A stretch of 64,000 nt of DNA from Cymodocea nodosa (Eukaryota > Streptophyta > Magnoliopsida > Alismatales > Cymodoceaceae). The notes beneath the pieces are model-generated. The model ran no database searches, was not told the DNA's origin, and worked only from the letters and a program-made list of their open reading frames with translations. The position numbers and the translations under genes are program-made. Of this stretch, positions 10,711-22,979 are shown piece by piece (the first letter of the stretch is position 1; each line of letters starts with the position of its first letter). The stretch is taken from positions 21,031,501 to 21,095,500 of the forward strand of contig CM072336.1 in NCBI GenBank assembly GCA_036874045.1, written 5' to 3'.

Positions 10711-12240
10711 ATGACTTTCCATATTATAAAGGGACAGAATATCTATTGACCTCCCCTCTTTGATGGTAGCAATTATAGCTACTGGAAAAATAAGATGGAG
10801 TGTTTTCTTAGAAGCATAGATGTAAAACTTTGGAGGATGGTTGTACATGATACACCACTTCTAATCAAACATTAAAGTGACTAGATTGAGGAGGATGAAA
10901 GAATCAGCTAGATGGATGCTCGTGGGTTAAACTCAATTTACTATGCACTAATTGGTGAACAGTACAATAAAATATCTACATATAAGTCTTCTCATGAGGC
11001 TTGGAAGACCCTTCAAATTACATATGAAGGAACCAGCCAAGTAAAAGATACTAAAATTAGCATTTTGCTAAGAAAGTATGAATTATTCAAAATGTTTGGA
11101 AAGGAAAATGTTACTAATATGTTTTCAAGGTCCATTGAAATTGTGAATGAACTAAGAGGCATTGGAAGGGAATTTTCTAACCATGAGCAGGTACAGAAGA
11201 TTCTAAGGAGCTTGACAGTTGAATGGAAATAGAAGTCTACTTTCATATAAGACTCAAAGGTTCTGAACAATTATTTAATAGAAGATCTGCTGGAAAATCT
11301 TCTTGCTCTTGAAGTTCAAATGAAAGAATGGAAAGAAGAAGAAGGAGCCACTAAAAGAAAAGTTGAGAAGAAGAAAGAACTAGTTTTTTCCTCAATAGAA
11401 AAGTAACCAAGCTTGGATGAAGATGAAGTTTTGCTGTTGGCCAGAAACTTTAGAAGAATGATGAGACAAGGAGGCAAAGCCAGTTTCTCAAGATCAAAGT
11501 CCCTACATGTTAAAGTACAAGAAATTAGGACATATTCAACTCTACTGTCCCTTTCAATAGAAAGAGGACAAATAGAAATTGAAGAAGAAGATGGCTTTGA
11601 AAGCCACATGGGATGATAGCAGTTCATCTAGTAACTTATCAGATGTAGAGGAAGATGCTTTTGCAAACGTGTGCTTTGCTGCACAAGAGGTATGCTCTAC
11701 ATCTCCTTATTGTTGAGAAAATGAAAATAATGATTTAGATATAGATAGCCTCCTTTGTACAATAGATAATTTATATGTAAAATGTAAAAACTATAAGAAA
11801 GAAATTAAAAGTTTGAACTCTTGTTTAGATGATGTTTTTGCTAAATTAGAAAAAGCTCTAGTTGATAATAGGGAATTAAAAACTAAAATTGATAACTATA
11901 GTTGTAAAAAATTTGATTTGAAAGAAGAAAACAAAAACTTATTATCTAAAATTGCTGATTTGAAAAACACTATATGTAAGTTCATGAATGGTGAAAATAG
12001 TTTAAATAAAATAATAGGATCTCAAAGAATTGGAATAAATAAATTTAGCCTAGGGTATACTGCACCACAAGAAACTCCCTACTGTGGTGGAAAGATTAGA
12101 TCTTATAGAGATGTCACAACTGTATTTGTCATCAAAAGAAGATCTACTCATGCATGGATGCCAAGAGGCAACAGATTTAATATGCTAAGGACTAACATTG
12201 GTGGACCCAAGAAAATATGGGTATCAAGAGCCTTAATTTA
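10711..12240 (+). pseudogene. gag region of SIRE-1
   Basis: The region begins at an ATG 50 bases past the primer-binding site. It contains the copia Gag signature 'YWKNKMECFLRS' near the start and a UBN2-type core (10912-11232, phrase 'EAWKTLQITYEGTSQVKDTK'). A lysine- and glutamate-rich stretch follows, then a leucine-heptad coiled-coil-like stretch (about 11740-12000), and the SIRE phrase 'GPKKIWV' near 12208 that precedes protease. Gag would form the particle shell. This copy is broken. Confidence 0.75.
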
Positions 12241-12248
12241 AACATGAT

Positions 12249-15200
12249 TTGCAAGACTACAAGGATAAGAAAGCTCAAATGTCAAAGTGGATAATTGACA
12301 GTGGATGTTCAAAGTACATGACTGCTAAGAAAAGATTTTTAGAATCTATTAAAATCATAAATTCAAGAGTAGTAAAGTTTGGTAATGATGAAAAATGCAA
12401 AATCACTACTGTAGGAAATGTTGCATCTAAGAATGAAAAAATTGAAAATGTCTTACATGTAAATGGATTAAAACAAAATTTGTTAAATGTAAGTCAATTA
12501 TGTGACAAGGGTTACAGTCTTCTATTTATTGCTGAAAACTGTTTTATATTACAGCAAGATACACTTGAAATTAAATTTACTAGATATAGAGATAAATCAA
12601 TTTATGCCTTAGAATTTCCATCAGATAATATGACTAGTGATGCATATTTAATTACTTTTAGTGAAGATGAATGGTTATGGCATAAGAGATTAAATCATGT
12701 AAATATGAAAACCTTAAGGAAATTGACCAAACATGATCATGTTAGAGGTGTGCCCAAAGTCAAATTCAAAAAGGATAAACTGTGTAGTGACTGTATTGTT
12801 GGAAAATAGAAGAAATCAATGCATAAGAGTATTGAAGATATTACCACAAGCTAACCATATGAACTTGTTTGGTCCTACTCAAATAGCTAGTTTATGAGGA
12901 AGAAAATGTATCTTAGTGGTGGTTGATGATTACATAAGATTCACTTGGATTATTTTCTTAGCACACAAGAATGAAGCTTGTAATGAATTCAAACATCTCT
13001 ACATTAGAATTTAAAATGAAAAGAATTAACTGTGAAGAAGATCCAAAGTGATCATGGAGGTGAATTTGAAAATTCTGATTTTGAAGACTTATGCAATTTT
13101 TTTGGTATATTACATGAGTATTCATGTCCAAGAACTCTTACACAGAATGGAATTGTAGAAAGGAAAAATAGATCAGTACAAGAAATGGTAATAACAATAC
13201 TTAATGCATCTGATCTACTAAAATTTTTATGGGTTGAAGCTGTGAATACTACATGCCATACAATAAACAGAACTCATCTTAGACCTATCTTGCATAAGAC
13301 ACCATTTGAATTATGGTATGGTAAAACACCAGATATTGGATACTTCAAAATATTTAGATCAAAATGTTTTGTGCTTAATACAAGGGATCAAAAGGACAAA
13401 TTTGATGCTAAATCTGATCCTACTCTACTAGTTGGATACTCTTCAAGAAGTAAAGCTTACAAGGTCTATTTTGAAAATAAAAGAAGAGTAGAAGAATCAA
13501 TTGATGAAGAGCTAATAGGAAAATTAAAACAACTTAAAATAGACAATGAGAGTGAAAGTGAATCAGAAAATCAAAAAACACTATAGAAAAAGGAAAGCAC
13601 AACACTGCCTACACCTATTGTGATAGAAAAAGCATGGAAAATAAAATTTGGACATCCCATTGCACAAATTATTGAAAAAATAAGTCAAGGAGTTCAAACA
13701 AGGAGCAAAATTAAGAATATCTGTAATTATTGTGCATTTATATCTAAACTTGAGCCTACAACAATTGAAGAAGCTTGTAATGATGAATACTAGATCATGG
13801 CCATGCAAGAGGAACTAAATCAATTCAAGAAAAATGAAGTTTGAGATTTAATTGAAATACCCATTGAAAAATCAATTATTGGAACTAAATGGGTGTTTAA
13901 AAATAAATTAGATAATAATGGTATCATTATTAGAAATAAAACCAAATTAATTGCTTAGGGATACAATCAACAGGAAGGAATTGATTATAAAGAAACCTTT
14001 GCACTTGTTGCAAGACTTGAAGCAATCAAAATGTTGCTTGCTTTTGCAAGCAGTATTAAAATAAAGCTCTATCAAATGGATGTAAAGAGTGTATTCCTGA
14101 ATGGTATTTTACAAGAAGAAGTATATGTAAAACAAACACCAGGTTTTGAAGATAAAGACAAATCAAACCATGTATACAAACTGAACAAGACTCTTTATGG
14201 TCTGAAGCAAGCATCACGTGTATGGTATGATAAGCTCTAGGGTTTTCTTTTTGAGAATCAGTTCAATATAGGAACTATAGATAACACTCTATTTATCAAA
14301 TCAGAAAATTCTCAAATGTTGATCATTTAGATTTATGTTAATGATATTATCTTTGGTACAACAAATAAGAAACTATGTCATGACTTTCAAAACTTAATGT
14401 AAAATGAATTTGAAATGAGTCTTATGGGAGAATTAAAATTCTTTCTAGGATTACAAATTCATCAATTATAGCATGGAATCTTTCTGAATCAAGAAAAATT
14501 CTATAGAGAGATTCTAACAAAATTTGGTATGGATAAATCCAAAGAAGCTCATACACCTATGAACTGAAATGAAAAGCTTGATAAAGATATCTTTAGCACT
14601 TTTGTAGATCAAAAGAAATATAGAGACATGATTGGATCACTTCTGTATTTAACAGCCAGTAGACCAAACATAATGTTCAATGTATGTGCATGTGCAAGAT
14701 ATCAAGCCTCTCCCAAAGCATCACATTTAAAAGCACTTAAACGAATCTTTAAATACCTATAGGGTACAAAATATTTTGGTTTATTTTACTCCTCACAAAA
14801 TCTATTAATTTTAAATGATTATAGTGATGCAAATTATGTAGGATGCAAGTTAGATAAGAAAAGCACGAGTGACACTTGTCAATTGCTTGATCACTCTTTA
14901 GTATCATGGTTCAGCAAAAAATAAAATTTTATAGCACTATCTACAACTAAAACTGAATACATGGCAACAGGTTTATGTTGTGCGCAGATTTTATGGATGC
15001 AACAAACACTAGTTGATTATAAACTTAAATTTTAGAAGACAATCATTTACTGTGACAATAGTAGTGCCATAAATCTTTCCAAAAATATAGTCCTACACTC
15101 AAGAACAAAACATATTGAGATTAGGCACCACTTTCTAAGAGATCATGTTGAAAAAGGTCACATTTCTTTAGAACATGTTTCTACTAAAAATTAATTAGCA

Positions 15201-15284
15201 AATATTTTCACTAAACCATTATCTGAATCTACATTTAATCATATTAGACAAAATTTAGGAATTTGTTCTTTCTATGATTTATAA
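12249..15284 (+). pseudogene. pol region of SIRE-1 (protease, integrase, RT, RNase H)
   Basis: Domains in copia order: retropepsin-type active-site context 'WIIDSGCSKYMT' (about 12288), GAG-pre-integrase domain with the 'LWHKRLNH' zinc motif start (about 12675-12806), integrase core with 'KIQSDHGGEFEN' and 'NGIVERKNRS' (about 13030-13180), reverse transcriptase from about 13830 with 'YQMDVKSVFLNG' and 'YGLKQASRVWYDKL' (14070-14240), and RNase H to the TAA at 15282-15284. Integrase upstream of RT identifies Ty1/copia. It is a broken fossil copy. Confidence 0.82.
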
Positions 15285-15660
15285 TCAATATTTCCTCATG
15301 ATTATTTACTCTCCAAGCTCACAAACAAGAGCTTGTTTTATACTAACTTTTCCTCTTGTAGAAACTTGGCAATGTTCAAACATAAAAGATCATTGTAGCT
15401 ATAATTAGATTTTAGAGATATTTTATAACTCCTTTTGATTAATGACAAAATAGGGGGAGAAGACCTTGATATTATTATTACAAATAACACAGAAATAGGG
15501 GGAGCTCAGAAAAATAGGGGGAGTAAACTCAAGACAATAAGGGGAGAAGATTCAATATAATTTTAATGTTTCTTTATGAGTATATTTGTATAGCCATATA
15601 GGGAGTGAAATACATGTAATGAACTATAAGGTTTTTACCATTTATCAAAAAGAGGGAGAT
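15285..15660 (+). mobile_element. 3' leader of SIRE-1 with repeated purine tracts
   Basis: Non-coding sequence between pol and the 3' LTR. It holds several G-rich purine runs of the form ATAGGGGGAG or AAGGGGAG (about 15452, 15496, 15517, 15540) before the proper polypurine tract AAAAGAGGGAGAT at 15648-15660, where plus-strand synthesis would start. The same clustering occurs in element A (about 32757-33035) and SIRE-2 (about 61440-61793). Confidence 0.7.
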
Positions 15661-17262
15661 TGAAAGGTTCTCTAGATTTTGATAATGCAAAAATCCATGT
15701 GAGGAAACAAATTGTATTTCACAAGTGTCACAAGTCAGTTCAGCAAACTAAAGATCAGAAGGTAGATAAATCGATATAGATAGTTTAAAAATTGTTGCAA
15801 GAGAAAAACAAGATTTTCGGAAGGTTACCAAACTTAAGTATCTGGAAGAGATGGATCTTCGGTGAGTTACAGCTTTAAGTATTCAAAGAGTTAGTTTAAA
15901 AGTAGCAGAAATACCTTCGGAAAGTTAGAAGGATAACTATTTGAAAATAAAAGGCCTTCGGAAAGTTAGTAAGATGGTTGTTTGGAAAATCAAAGAGTTA
16001 AGGAGCTAACTATCCAAAAGTCCAAGGAAATCGAAAAGTTAGGAGAATTAACCATTTGAGAACTTACGTTATTCAATTTCACACGTGTAGAAATCTAGAC
16101 GGAAGCCTAAAAGATTTTCAGAGGCTTAAAAGATTTTCGAAAAGTTAGGAAAGCTAACTATCCGAAAAACAGGAAGTTTCGAAAGGTTACAAATTGAACT
16201 ATTTGAAACTCAAGTCAATCAAAAATGCATGTGCAGAAATAAGAAAATAGTAGTCAAAAGCTTATAGAGAAATTCGGAAGGTTATTGTAGCTAACTATCT
16301 GAAAGTTAAAACACTTCGGTGAGTTAACAGCTACAACTATCCAAAAGTTAAGTTACTCAAATACACACATGTAGAATTTAGAAACTTAGTCGGAAGCTTA
16401 AAAAGGATGTTTTGGTAAGTTAAGAAAGCTAACTATCTGAAAGTTAAATATGTTTCAGTAACTTACAGCTTCAACTATCTGAATTGAAGGAGATTTCACG
16501 TGTATGACTTAAATCCACACGTGACAAGACTTAAAAATAGTTTCTATTCATCAAAAGGTTATAAATGAATATCAGAAGGTTACCATTGTTAACTATCCAA
16601 AAGTTATAGGGAATTAGAAGGTTATCTTGAAAAACCTTCCTAAATGGTAACTTACCATTTTTGGACCTGTAAATTCAGTAAAGTACAACAAAATACATTC
16701 ATTAGAAAGAATATGATCGTTACATACCTTGGTATAAGTATAATCAAGGACAGAAAGAAATACACAATGATTATCATATACTATTGAGAGCTACACCAAA
16801 AGTCATTTCACGATACACAATTCAGTGAAAAGCAAAAGGCTCCCTACGCATAAATCTCTATTTGACAAAGCTCAAAAGTGTGGTTCATAAACTTACACTG
16901 AAAGTTCACTATTGATTCAGAGATAGCACTAGTAAGCTCAAAGGAAAGGTTGGTTCGGAGCTTGTACCACAAAGCTCGATTGGTTAGTTCTTGCTTGGAC
17001 CTTAAAGCAAGTGATTGTAAGTTGTGAAAGTTTAGTAAAGTCTAAGTATCCCTTGGGGGTGGACTAGCCGTTAGTGGTGAACCACCTAAAAATTTCTTTG
17101 TGCATTATCTACACTTATTGCATGCTTCACTAAGAGAATAGCTTTAGGCTTGCTGAATTTTAACTACTAATCAATCATTCATTATTAAGTCTTAAACTCG
17201 TTAAAAAAAAAAATCAAATAGCACCATTCACCCCCCCTCTGGTAAGCCTTTTGGTCCTAACA
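15661..17262 (+). repeat. 3' LTR of SIRE-1
   Basis: The partner of 9081-10659, 1602 bp. It starts right after the polypurine tract with TGAAAGG and ends CCTAACA. The last 450 bases differ from the 5' LTR mostly by C/T and G/A changes. Confidence 0.88.
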
Positions 17263-18015
17263 GTATTAAGTAGATATAAATATCTATATATTTTTAAAAA
17301 TATATATATATATTATTATTTTAATAATTTAACCAAGAAAAGTCTTCGGTCTAACCAAAATAGATAATATAAACTTTTAATTTGTTTGGTAAAAACAAGA
17401 GAAACTAATAGTTTTACCGAAGTAGAGAAAAAAGAGAAAAAAACTTATTGTAAGTTAAATGACTAGTTGGATCTCCTTTTTTCGTATTAACGGTAGTGAT
17501 TACTTCTTTTGTCCAGGATTTAGATCATGGCGTAGTTTGTGTGACATGGTTTCCTTCGAATTTCTTGTTCCTACAACTGCTCATAGTTGAATATTAGAAA
17601 ATAACTTGTCTGTGGAGTGAGTGTAACTCAATAGACTTACTCTATTGATTTAATTATAACTCAACAGATTGATCTTTTTGAGTTAAGCTTAACTCAATAA
17701 ACTCATTTAGTTCTGCAGTTTAATAAAACAAATACTTTTATAACATTTAATATGTAAAAGAAGTAATTCTTAATCATTCAAAAGTTGACATATGAAATAA
17801 TTCCTAACTTTATGAGGTTTCGTAAACTTCTATAAAACCACACGTACTAGGCTTTCAATATTTTAATACTTAATTAACACTAATTCTTTGAAATTATGCA
17901 TATTCTATAATTAAGGCATGTAATCGTATATTTGTAACATAATGGCTTAATTTTCATATGATAAACTAAATATTATGCAATTAACCATTAATATTATGCA
18001 CTTTTTCATTATGAA
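17263..18015 (-). mobile_element. Inverted Athila-type LTR fragment with adjoining internal end
   Basis: Read on the minus strand, 17880-18015 matches the internal 3' end at 2350-2496 (shared phrase ATGGTTAATTGCATAATATTTAG). The sequence below 17879 matches the start and middle of Athila LTR copies a and b (TGTTAATT start; the GAAATTCGAAGGAAA phrase as at 700-716). It is a third LTR of the same family in opposite orientation, incomplete at the SIRE-1 side. Confidence 0.65.
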
Positions 18016-18019
18016 CAAT

Positions 18020-18480
18020 CATTAAATCAAAAACTAGTAGAACAAAATGCAAATATGAATGACTTAGATATTATATATGCTAGAAACCAAAGAGATAATT
18101 TTGAAAATTCTTATAATTTTAATTGAAAAAATCACCTGAATTTATCTTGTAGAAATAATGATTTCTAGGAAGGAGAGAATATAAACAATAAGAATCAAAA
18201 TTATGAAGCATTAATTGAACAAGGGTCTAGAATAGTCAAATTAGAAAAAGTAATTCAACACTTAAATAATCGTTTAGACCAAGTATTTGAGAATTTTGTA
18301 GTTCAAAATCAAAATATGAATATAAATATACTTAAAATGAAAGAACCAATGAAAATTAAACCTACAAGAGGATTACCAAGTCAATTAGTATCGAATCATT
18401 TAAATCAAAATATAAATGAAATTAATACCTCCTATAGGAGGGAAATAGAATGAGTAAGTAATTATTATTACTAATATATA
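18020..18480 (+). pseudogene. Athila-type gag scrap
   Basis: The plus-strand translation contains 'NHLNLSCRNND' followed by a leucine/glutamine-rich coiled region and 'KPTRGLPSQL'. This resembles the Athila Gag segment in which 'NHPNLSWRNN' precedes a coiled coil and a 'LPSQ' phrase. Orientation is opposite to the adjoining LTR fragment, so the two were brought together by rearrangement. The copy is broken. Confidence 0.5.
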
Positions 18481-18718
18481 TGTAGAGTATAAAAAAAGAA
18501 GACTATAGAAAAATAGCAAAAAGAAAAAAATAAAATATAGAAAACTCTAAACATGAACAAAAATAGATTTTATTATTGTCCTTAAGTTCGTGGAGTATGG
18601 TTTAACTCAATTGACTTAGTCTGTTGAGCTACCACTTAACTCAACGTGCTTAGTAGTAGATTAAATATTAATGTAAATTTTTGTTTTTATGTTACTAAAT
18701 ACAGAATCATAGTAATTA
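18481..18718. other. AT-rich spacer with an Athila-LTR-like phrase
   Basis: No gene seen. The stretch 18585-18655 (GTCTGTTGAGCTACC and TAACTCAACG) resembles the inside of the Athila LTRs, suggesting a further LTR scrap; the rest is unassigned. Confidence 0.35.
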
Positions 18719-18983
18719 GAAATTATAGATTTTCCACTAGATGTGCTGAGAGAGGTATTAAGTTATTTGTCAGCCAAAGATTTGTGTAGATTGTGATGTG
18801 TATCAAAATAGATTAAGGATTGTGTAGTAGAAAGGTATTTCTATAGACTTGAATGAATGGAAATGGAGAGATGAGTACATTGAATTATTTGTGAAAATAG
18901 AAGCATTTATATCTTCATGTACAAGAAAAGGAACAATATCCACATTTAATTTCATTAATGGCAATACTTATATTTGGGACTGA
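18719..18983 (+). pseudogene. F-box protein pseudogene fragment
   Basis: Translation from 18719 reads EIIDFPLDVLREVLSYL then SAKDLCRL, a stop, CVSK, a stop, IKDCV. This fits the F-box consensus, in which a proline-aspartate helix start is followed by 'L..LP.K.L.R...VSK.W', the domain that binds SKP1 in SCF ubiquitin ligases. Two in-frame stops lie within the domain, and another follows 'RYFYRLE'. A shifted frame (18864-18983) stays open for 39 codons and ends 'NGNTYIWD'. No start, no downstream kelch or LRR repeats and no intron are evident, so this is a decayed partial copy. It lies between an Athila scrap and a SIRE LTR tail, and may be a captured or stranded host fragment. Domain identification is by motif reading only. 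Confidence 0.55.
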
Positions 18984-18989
18984 CTAATC

Positions 18990-19605
18990 AGTAGGTACAA
19001 TAAGATGAATACTATTGAAAAAAAATTGATCGTTATACCTCTTGGTATAAGAATGATCAATAGGTGGAGAACAAAATAAAAAAATGATTATTCATATACA
19101 CCTATAGACAGAGCTACATAAAAATTACCAGAACATCACATATTCAACAAGTGCAAGATTGAAGGATTCTCAAGTCAATTCAAGTGTCAAAAACTCTTTG
19201 TGTGAAATCTTTGATTGAAGAACAAAGTGTTTATTCATGAGTTTCAACTTGAAAACTCAAGGTTGATTAAGAGCTTTGACCTAAAAGTTTAAGGTGTTGA
19301 TTGTTGAGCTTCTACCTGAAAGCTTAAGAGGTTGGTTCTTGCTTTGACTTGAAAGCATGGGTTGTAAGTGTTTGATCACTTAGTGAAGCTCAAGTTGTGC
19401 CTTGAGAGTGAACTAGTCGTTAGTGGTGAATTACTTAAAAATTTACTTGTGTGCTTTTATTCCTTGTTTTAAGTCTCTTTTGCATTAATTGTTATAATTT
19501 ACATTGTATACACATTCATAAGTATTTAATTAAGTTAAATTAGTCATAAAAATAATACACTCACCATTCACCCCTCCTTTGGTAAGTCCATATGATCCAT
19601 ACATT
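18990..19605 (+). mobile_element. SIRE-type LTR tail (partial)
   Basis: The order of phrases matches the 3' half of SIRE LTRs: GATCGTTATACCTCTTGGTA (compare 10115 and 16716), repeated GACTTGAAAGC lines, GTGAACTAGTCGTTAGTGGTG, then CACCATTCACCCCTCC and GGTAAGTCCATATGATCC. It stops abruptly at 19605 against a minus-strand gag fragment, without the final TAACA. Confidence 0.7.
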
Positions 19606-19874
19606 CCACGCTTTATGTGAGGTGTTGCACTTAGAAATAGCATTAAACATATCTTGACTTATTGAACAATATAAAATATTTAAGCCCATAATATCTAAAG
19701 AAGTATTTCTCTTGTCTTCTTTAGTCTATTACATATAAGGCTTTCTATAATAAAATCCACCATTAATAACAATATTTCATAAATCTAAGCTCACATATTT
19801 AAGAAAAACATTCATTCTACATTTCCAATAATTATAATTAAAACCTTCAAATAAAGGAGGTTTGTTAATATCTT
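19606..19874 (-). pseudogene. gag fragment of minus-strand copia element D, distal part
   Basis: On the minus strand the sequence encodes 'NKPPLFEGFNYNYWKCRMNV' followed by 'LKYVSLDLWNIV', the typical N-terminal Gag motif of SIRE-type copia. It continues from the primer-binding region at 21487-21568, and the intervening solo LTR explains the gap. The fragment ends at the junction with the SIRE tail at 19605. It is a broken fossil. Confidence 0.65.
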
Positions 19875-21486
19875 TGTAGGATCGTATGACTACACAAGAG
19901 GGGGGTGAATTGTGTTTTTCAACATTTTCGAATATAATTGAAACTTTAAAACTCAAAAAACAAGTCGAGACATTGTTTTCATAAAATCATTTTTATTCAA
20001 AGTTTCAATTACAATATACAATTGAATTCTCCTCAGAAATTGTAGATGCAATTATATATCGATACCATGTTTCATCTATACAATTTCATAACTACAAACA
20101 GAGAAAACTAATTTGTGGAATTTAAAACATTTCTCCTTGTTTGAGATCTTTCTTCTTCTTCTTCTCTTTGTTCTTCAACAATTCTTTAATGACGAATATC
20201 TTGTCTTTCTTTACTTCACCGAATTTGTTTTCTTCTAATACTTTAAATCTTCAGTGACATAAATTTGACCTTTTCTGCTTCATTAAATTTTCTTCCATTT
20301 GATACTTCAAATCTTCAGTGACATATATCTTACCTTTTTCTGCTTCACCGAATTTTCTTCCACTTGAGAGCTTTTCCTCGAAGATGTGTTTTTGATCCTT
20401 GAAAAGATTTTTCTTTTGGTGTGTAGGAATAACTAAACAATGAGAATTCTATGCCTTTTATATTGTATCTTCATTTCATGCATATCCTTCACGTTTAATC
20501 ACTACTAGTTTTCCACTTCTTCATGTCTTTTCTTTTTCCTTCATCGAAATACACACATTCTGACCCACGTTTATATTTCGAATTTTCTTTAATCATTAAT
20601 CCTAGATCTTTGAAAAATTTCCTACAAAATAAACTTTCTCGTCCAAAATTTTTCATCAAGTGTAATAAGAAGTCGTTACTTTAATGTTAACTAAATGAGT
20701 AACACAAGTAGATATATAACTTAACGTTTCTAACTTAACGAGTTCCTCATGTGCCAACTCACATGACAAGTACTATAGCTAACTCAACGAACTAAATCTG
20801 TGGTGTTATGCTAACTCAATGAACCATCTCTGTGGTGTTACGGATAACTCAATGAACCATTAATAAACAAATGTTTTTATAATAAGAATTTTAGCACGTA
20901 CAAAAATAACAACTTAAGTTTATAATGTTAACCTAACGCGTTGCCTTAGTGTTCAATATAGCAACTCAACACGTTTAGTTATGTTAACTTAACGAGTTAA
21001 ACATGTACACCTCACGTGATACAATATAACATTCGTAACTTATAATTTCACCACGTATACAACACTAACTTAACGAGTTCGTCTCTACTTTTACTCACTA
21101 GCTTAATGAGTTCTCACGTGACCTATTTTAACCTTTAAACCTCTAACTTAACGAGTTCTCACGTGACCTCTATACGAACAAAACTCTAACTTAACGAGTT
21201 GTCTTAACGTGCACTATTTATGATATAGAAAATATAACTTTAAAACATATCATGCTTTTCAATAAAAACACACGTTTACTTAACGTTTAGTTAAATGAAA
21301 AATTAATGCAATGAAATGACTAGTTATTAACTTAGTATAATTTCAGATCCAATACAGACAAGTATTTATATCAGTAAGCTTTTTCTGTATTAATTGATGA
21401 TTTTAATTTCTTTTCACAAGTAATAGTAATTGAGCAAATATGATTATTTTCATTTAGCACAAATCATCAAAGCAAAATACTCAACA
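19875..21486 (-). mobile_element. Solo LTR, SIRE family B, with perfect target duplication
   Basis: The 1612-bp LTR starts TGTAGGATCGTATGACTACA and ends AATACTCAACA on the plus strand, so it is a minus-strand LTR. It is flanked by ATCTT at 19870-19874 and at 21487-21491. It is very similar along its length to the reverse complement of the SIRE-2 LTRs (50231-51860, 61794-63440). No internal region is present, so it is a solo LTR left by recombination between two LTRs. Confidence 0.9.
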
Positions 21487-22430
21487 ATCTTGTTCCTTTA
21501 AGAAATGTGAAGTCATGGTCTTAATATGGTTAAATCTTTAAAAAGATCAATTAAACTCTAATACCAATTATTAAGATCAATTTACTTCATTAAAGGAAGG
21601 TGAATAATGAAATTTAATAATTTAAAAACTATCTTAATAAAATAAATTTAAATTAAATGATTTCTATGAATCTTTTAGAGTATAAATCAATGTATAAGCA
21701 AATGATACAAAAATCATGAGAAAATACAAAACAAAATAGACATAAGAGATTTATAATGATTCTATAAACCATGTATGTTTACTCTACAAGCTCCTTATTT
21801 ATACCTATTTACTAAATCTAATGTTTTTATAGGTTCAATACTAACCTCTACACTTAGTGCTTTTCTAGGCTTAGTACTCAACATTTAGTATTTATTCATA
21901 CTAACACTACAATTTTTGTGCTATTTTATAGGTCTAGCACAAATCCTAATCCACCTCAACCTATGGTGCAATGAAAAAGGTTGTTACTCATTTAAGCACA
22001 AACACAAAATTTGAATTCTAAACATTCAAGCCTAAATGTAATAAAGCAATCACAAAGTCATATTTTAGACTTTCCTATAGAATATCCTTGGTTGAATCTT
22101 TGTGAACTTGATGCTTTTCAATTTTCTTCAATGTGCTTCAAGTAATTCTTCAATTCAACAATATGTTATCCTTAGTTTTCACCTTACTTGATCTTCTTTC
22201 CTTCCTTGGATGTCTTAAAATGAAGTTAATCTAGGGCTATGGTTGTTGTAGACATGAAAGCATTGAAGGCATCACTCTTCATTGCCTAAAACCACTTGTG
22301 TTTATAAGGTTGGGGCTAAGGTTTCAAAACTTGGAAAGTATATCAATTAGTATCTCTTAAAGTTTGGTCCAAATCGATATGCCTTTAATAGAATAGATAT
22401 GTTGAAATTTGAATTTTGACCAACTATATC
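21487..22430 (-). mobile_element. 5' end of minus-strand copia element D: leader, primer-binding site and LTR-like sequence
   Basis: The complement of 21555-21566 reads TGGTATTAGAGT, a near match to the copia initiator-tRNA primer site. The Gag start follows on the minus strand towards lower coordinates. Above 21569, the minus strand carries an LTR-like end (complement of TTCATTAAAGGAAGGTGAAT). The far end of this LTR is not clear, so 22430 is approximate. Confidence 0.5.
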
Positions 22431-22979
22431 TCAAATTGGCACTTATATGGAAACATCAAATCTTTCAATCTACACCTTCTATTCTTTGATCGATATACTG
22501 TATTATGTACCAGTACGCCATTTTTTAAACTTCTACAAGCTGCCATTGAATCAATTCATAAATGAAAATACCAGATCATCCAATCTTCAGATCCTATCAA
22601 CTCTTCTTCCAAAAAATAGTATATCATTGACTCCATTGGTATACCATTTGTTCATTCCTAACCTAATCAAGAATGAACAATGTTTTGTCCATCTGAATGC
22701 ATCTTTCATTCACTAGAAACTTGAAACATTTGTTAGCAATAGATAATATGCCAATATGTCATTTGCTCATCCTACCATGTGGATGATCTAACAATGTACC
22801 ATTGTTTGGTAATAGTGCATCATTTTCTTTCTCTAGAGACTTTAGTTGATCACTATTCATCACAAAATAAAATATTGTTGACATACATTATGTTGAATAT
22901 TAATCTAGAAATGATATATTAGATTTGTAAATGGTATGCCAATTTTCTATTCTAGTAACTTAAATAAATTCTTGTTGAG
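22431..22979. other. Unassigned AT-rich stretch
   Basis: No convincing gene. It contains several short GTACCA/CCAT-type phrases (ATACCATTTG, TGCCAATATGTCATTTG, GTACCATTGTTTGG) of the kind seen in LTR interiors. An open frame at 22447-22716 has no recognisable domain. Confidence 0.3.

Larger units (their letters stand above)
9081..17262 (+). mobile_element. SIRE-1: SIRE-type Ty1/copia element with both LTRs (fossil)
   Basis: An 8.2-kb element bounded by LTRs that start TGAAAGG and end CCTAACA. The flanks CTATT (9076-9080) and GTATT (17263-17267) match at four of five bases, a plausible decayed 5-bp target duplication. Internal order is primer-binding site, gag, protease, integrase, reverse transcriptase, RNase H, polypurine tract: the copia order. 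It has no env-position ORF. It is broken, with more than ten interruptions of the coding regions. The LTR ends differ by about 15 substitutions in the last 450 bases by eye, mostly transitions, so it is moderately old. It sits in the Athila element upstream. Confidence 0.85.
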
